Shown in pieces: positions 40,231 through 43,354 of a DNA stretch of 43,354 bases (position 1 is its first letter; each line of letters starts with the position of its first letter). The notes beneath the pieces were generated by a model. It had not been told where the DNA came from and did no database searches. It was given only the letters and a program-made list of their open reading frames with translations. The translations under genes were made by a program, and so were the position numbers. Source of the stretch: Planctomycetaceae bacterium (GTDB lineage Bacteria > Planctomycetota > Planctomycetia > Gemmatales > Gemmataceae); NCBI GenBank assembly GCA_013823135.1, contig PNLP01000060.1, forward strand, positions 1 to 43,354, given 5' to 3'.

Positions 40231-40395
40231 CATCGCACGATTGAGCACACTTTGAACACCAGTTGCAAACCGGAATAACCCCACTTCCGCCCGCCCGAAA
40301 AATCCCTGAATGACTCAGGTTTTCGGAGTCTGTCAAGACAAGTGCCGAAACACGAATGTAGCGGCGTGTCGCATGGTGGCTAACGGAGATGAGCT

Positions 40396-40602
40396 ATGGA
40401 CGACGTGAAGAAAATCGAAACCGCGAAGGATGAGCGGGACGCGATCAGCATTGCGGAACTGGCGAAGAAATGCGGCATCAGCCGCCGAAGTGTCGAGCGT
40501 GGAATCAAGCAAGGGCACATCAAGGCGTTTCGCATTGGCGGGCGGCATCTCATCCCGCGTGCTGAGTTGGCTCGGATCTTTTCGCCCATGACGGCAGCAT
40601 GA
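40396..40602 (+). CDS. Excisionase-like helix-turn-helix protein
   Basis: 68 residues from ATG 40396 with GGAGATG upstream. The MerR/excisionase-type winged HTH reads ISIAELAKKCGISRRSVERGIKQGHIKAFRIGGRHLIPRAEL, the usual form of element-borne Xis and DNA-binding helix-turn-helix proteins. Located next to the integrase, it likely directs excision or controls the element. A clean terminator follows, so it is expressed on its own. Confidence 0.8.
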   Translation: MDDVKKIETAKDERDAISIAELAKKCGISRRSVERGIKQGHIKAFRIGGRHLIPRAELARIFSPMTAA

Positions 40603-40617
40603 CGTGATTCAACGAAA

Positions 40618-40647
40618 AAGCCCGCTGGATTGCAGTCCAGCGGGCTT
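40618..40647 (+). terminator. Terminator after excisionase-like gene
   Basis: A 12-bp perfect stem (AAGCCCGCTGGA / TCCAGCGGGCTT) with a TTGCAG loop, 16 bases after the stop codon. Preceded by AAAA on the left, it could work in both directions. Confidence 0.85.
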
Positions 40648-40703
40648 AACAACTCAGTCTGCCCCGGTGCGTTAAGTCGATGGCAGATGACAGGTGAGGC
40701 ATC

Positions 40704-43226
40704 ATGAATATCGGATACAAACCCGAACAAGTCCAGCGGAACTCCGCATCTACCGCCCCACCTGCCGCCACGTCATCCCGTCGCACACGGAATAGCTCAC
40801 GGGATTGGTCCAATGTTACGGCGTCGTGCCGGTGCCAGATCTGCGGCAAGCCGGATTGGTGCTCACGGACTCGTGACGGTGGCGTCCACAAGTGCCGCCG
40901 TGCGTCTGCACACGCGATCTACGGCACTGGCCGGTACAAAGGCGACTCGATTGGGGATGCGTGGCTGTTCTTCGCTAATCGCGATGCAGACGGCACAGTT
41001 CGCCGCCTCGCACCTGTCGAGGTCATTGAGCCTGAGCCAGACGAAGTGCATCCCGACGTGTCCAACGTGATGGGCATGTACGCGGCGAATCTCACCAAGG
41101 ATCTACTGAAAGAACTCGCCGAGCGAATCAGCGTCCCGATGTGGGCCTTGGAATCATTCCAAGGAATCGGCTGGAATGCGGGTCGCAAGCACTGGACGTT
41201 GCCTTGTGTGGATGGCGAAATGCGGGTCATCGGGCTGGCGACTCGTTCACGGACAGGACACAAGGAGTTCATTCGCGGCACGAAAACGGGGCCGTTCGTG
41301 TCCCCAGGTTGGCGAACCGCGAAGGGCGACATCCACATTGTGGAGGGCCAGACGGACACGATCCACATGTCTGCGGCCGGGCTGGTCGCGATCGGTCGCC
41401 CCGGCGCAAAGGCCCGAATCCCGATGCTGGCCGCTCTGCTCAAAAACGTCCCGGAATCACGTCGCATCATCGTCGTGGGGGAATGGGACTGGCAGGAGTC
41501 GGGCCGCTGTTTCGGCCGGGCTGCTGCCTACGCAGTCGCCGTGCAGCTGTCCCGCCTCATGGGTCGCGTCGTGTACTGGTCGATGCCGCCGCGACGAATC
41601 CGCGGTAACCGCTGGACGAAGTGGATCGAGGTCAAGGACGCTCGCGAATGGTTCACGGCTCGCGCCGAGGTCAAGGACACCCACCCGGACATGTCCGTCC
41701 GCGCTCTCCGCAGGGCCACACATCTCGGTACACCGGTCACGCAATCGCGGAGTGAATGGAAGAGGCTCGGCAAGGACTACGCTGCCGCGGTGCTCGCCCA
41801 GGCCGTAGCGGTCCATCCAGAGCCAGCGGACGCACCATTCCCGAAGCGGGAGCACGATTGCAGGAATTACTTCACCGCCCAGATGAGGGGCAAGACGGAC
41901 ACCACCGCAAAGGGAAAACGGGCCGCTGCCGATCTACGGTGCCTGCGATGGGGTGAGCGATGCTGGGAATGCACAAGGTACAAGGCGAACCGACATTCGG
42001 CGTGGGCGTGGCGTTGCATCTTCGCCGCGGCAGATCCGCTCCGAATCCCCCACCACGATACCGAGTCCACGGACAATCAAGGTGAGCGGTTCCCGTGGCC
42101 GGATCGCCCCGATCACACGATTGCGGGGCCGTGGACGCTACACGCCGCGATTGTAGACGCTGCACGGTTCCGCACGATCCAGAACTATCTCTACAAGCAG
42201 GGAAACGCTGAGAACGGTGAGCCTCTGACCGCGTTCCGCGTAGTGCGGATGGCCGATCAGAGTGTGCAGATTAGTCGTGAAGAGATAAGAAATACAAATA
42301 CGACTAATCTGCACACTCTGATTCCGGCAGATAAGCCCGGTCCACGCTACCTGATCGTCGTCGGTATCGCCCCGCAAATCACACCTCCACCAGGGCTGAC
42401 GGCAGTGTCGGCTGACGATGCCGCCGAGTTGCTCGACACCGCCCACCATTCCCTAGCCTCCCTCCCCGATGACGCTGCCGCCGAACGTCAACACCCCGTA
42501 TCCGCGTCCAAAAACTGGCAACTCCCGGAAACGGTACTCCGGTCGAGCCGGTGGGCAAAAGAGGCCAAGGCCGGAGTCGGCGCGAAGCGAATCAAGGAAG
42601 TAACTGACCGACTCACCGCCACCGACCAGGGCGACGGAGTACACGCCGACGCCGCCCAGACATCGACCGTCCGGCGAGACTCCGCCGTCGGCGGCGAACT
42701 GCTCAGTTGGTTTCTCGCTCAAACCTTGACCCCGGAACACGCCACGCCGCAACTGGACATTGACGAGCACGCCGCCCGGTTCGCAGCATGGCGGGCCGTA
42801 CTCGATGGGATCACTGACGGGCTAGAGGTCCGCGATTACCTCGCCGCGAACGCTGGTAAGTTACCTGACCAATCCGACCGCGATGCACTCATCGCAGCTG
42901 CCGACACCGACCGATTCAACGCTCCCGCAATGGCAGAGGGGCAAGCACTCCGCGAGATGATGCACCGATCGTTCACCATGCCGACATGGGCAACAGAAAT
43001 GATCCAGGCTGGACAGGACCGCATCAAGAACGGCGAACGGGTTGGTATCGTCCGCACTGAGATTGCCGAGGCAATCAACGCAGCAATTGAGCGAGACTTG
43101 GCTGGATACATGCATCGGCACCAGATCATTCGTGCGGCAACTCTGCAACTGCGGAAGCCAACCAAGACCAAGCGAACCACACGACCACTCTCCGCCATCA
43201 CTACCACCACCGAGGGCCGATCATGA
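40704..43226 (+). CDS. Large TOPRIM/zinc-finger primase-like protein
   Basis: 840 residues. An N-terminal zinc-binding cluster (Cys44, Cys47, Cys53, Cys64 in CQICGKPDWC..HKC) is followed by a TOPRIM-like segment: GDIHIVEGQTDTIHMSAAG (catalytic Glu near 213) and IIVVGEWDWQ near 258-264 in place of the DxD motif. A second Cys group (LRCLRWGERCWEC, about 415-430) and a helical C-terminal half follow. This is the pattern of element-encoded primases, but no helicase Walker motif is seen. An in-frame perfect inverted repeat lies at 42256-42322. ATGA overlaps with the next gene. It probably serves replication of the integrated element. Confidence 0.6.
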   Translation: MNIGYKPEQVQRNSASTAPPAATSSRRTRNSSRDWSNVTASCRCQICGKPDWCSRTRDGGVHKCRRASAHAIYGTGRYKGDSIGDAWLFFANRDADGTVRRLAPVEVIEPEPDEVHPDVSNVMGMYAANLTKDLLKELAERISVPMWALESFQGIGWNAGRKHWTLPCVDGEMRVIGLATRSRTGHKEFIRGTKTGPFVSPGWRTAKGDIHIVEGQTDTIHMSAAGLVAIGRPGAKARIPMLAALLKNVPESRRIIVVGEWDWQESGRCFGRAAAYAVAVQLSRLMGRVVYWSMPPRRIRGNRWTKWIEVKDAREWFTARAEVKDTHPDMSVRALRRATHLGTPVTQSRSEWKRLGKDYAAAVLAQAVAVHPEPADAPFPKREHDCRNYFTAQMRGKTDTTAKGKRAAADLRCLRWGERCWECTRYKANRHSAWAWRCIFAAADPLRIPHHDTESTDNQGERFPWPDRPDHTIAGPWTLHAAIVDAARFRTIQNYLYKQGNAENGEPLTAFRVVRMADQSVQISREEIRNTNTTNLHTLIPADKPGPRYLIVVGIAPQITPPPGLTAVSADDAAELLDTAHHSLASLPDDAAAERQHPVSASKNWQLPETVLRSSRWAKEAKAGVGAKRIKEVTDRLTATDQGDGVHADAAQTSTVRRDSAVGGELLSWFLAQTLTPEHATPQLDIDEHAARFAAWRAVLDGITDGLEVRDYLAANAGKLPDQSDRDALIAAADTDRFNAPAMAEGQALREMMHRSFTMPTWATEMIQAGQDRIKNGERVGIVRTEIAEAINAAIERDLAGYMHRHQIIRAATLQLRKPTKTKRTTRPLSAITTTTEGRS
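42256..42322. repeat. 23-bp perfect inverted repeat inside a coding sequence
   Basis: Arms 42256-42278 and 42300-42322 are exact reverse complements (core GTGTGCAGATTAGTCG), separated by 21 bases with only 5 G/C. The surrounding gene is GC-rich. The repeat is read in frame as QSVQISREEIRNTNTTNLHTL without disrupting the protein. Confidence 0.95.
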
Positions 43227-43354
43227 GCAACGGCAAGACCCTGCGCAAGTCGAAGAAGCGTTCATCCTCCGCGACCCTACTGCGACACACACCGACTCGC
43301 AGTAGTCGCACCGCTCACCGCCACGCACCCACTGCCCCACCCACATCCGCATCC
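43223..43354 (+). CDS. Start of next element gene, partial
   Basis: ATG 43223 overlaps the stop of the primase-like gene (ATGA). The frame runs to the window end, giving 44 residues: MSNGKTLRKSKKRSSSATLL then Arg/Thr/His/Pro-rich sequence (TPTRSSRTAHRHAPT). The visible part is very basic and probably disordered. No identification is possible. Confidence 0.45.
   Translation, partial: MSNGKTLRKSKKRSSSATLLRHTPTRSSRTAHRHAPTAPPTSAS

Noticed and set aside
1..43354. CRISPR array, rRNA genes or insertion sequences
   Set aside because: No regularly spaced direct repeats, no rRNA sequence, and no transposase with terminal repeats were seen.

Overview
The window looks like a chromosome segment of a planctomycete, most likely a Gemmata-type bacterium. 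The evidence is a DUF1559 pseudopilin-like protein next to a small lipoprotein, a PQQ-type beta-propeller lipoprotein, a decayed member of a small-protein family I associate with Gemmata, and high-GC codon use. No database search was possible, so all assignments rest on reading the translated sequence and the DNA.

Region 1 (1 to about 17.2 kb) is the right part of an integrated siphovirus-like prophage. It runs from the end of a capsid gene through connector and tail genes: tail terminator and tail tube candidates, a tail assembly chaperone pair with an apparent -1 frameshift, and a very short tape-measure-like protein. A regulatory island follows, with a DinD-like protein and a divergent ribbon-helix-helix repressor with paired operators. 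Next come an unidentified 341-residue virion candidate, two reverse-strand cargo genes, a 1080-residue tail fibre with a glycine-rich tip, and a KTSC gene whose truncated paralogue abuts an HNH homing endonuclease. The block ends with a lysis-like cassette (holin-like and spanin-like proteins, a secreted thioredoxin-like protein and a papain-fold putative lysin) and a sigma-like Zn-ribbon protein. It stops at a 3' tRNA fragment followed by a strong terminator, which I read as the attachment-site boundary. Four copies of a perfect GC-rich palindrome and five copies of a TGACATCYCC motif occur only in this region.

Region 2 (17.3 to 38.8 kb) is host chromosome. It holds the lipoprotein/DUF1559 pair, a membrane protein, and a reverse-strand run of four genes: a 1755-residue DUF4011/SF1 helicase with a C-terminal MTES_1575-type nuclease and DUF3320, a translationally coupled alpha/beta hydrolase, AMP nucleosidase and an RNase Z-like metallo-hydrolase. 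The helicase-nuclease has the architecture of a known single-gene antiphage system. A PQQ-repeat lipoprotein follows, then an ethanolamine operon (eutB, APC permease, eutC). After that come a nonsense-mutated small gene, a thioesterase, a MaoC-like protein, gltX, a PfkB kinase, thpR, and a tRNA-Arg(UCU).

Region 3 (38.8 kb to the end) is a second integrated element seated at tRNA-Arg. It has a tyrosine recombinase with an in-frame UGA at codon 23, an excisionase-like HTH protein, a large TOPRIM/zinc-finger primase-like protein carrying an in-frame 23-bp perfect inverted repeat, and the start of a further gene. The host segment is therefore bracketed by two tRNA-associated elements.
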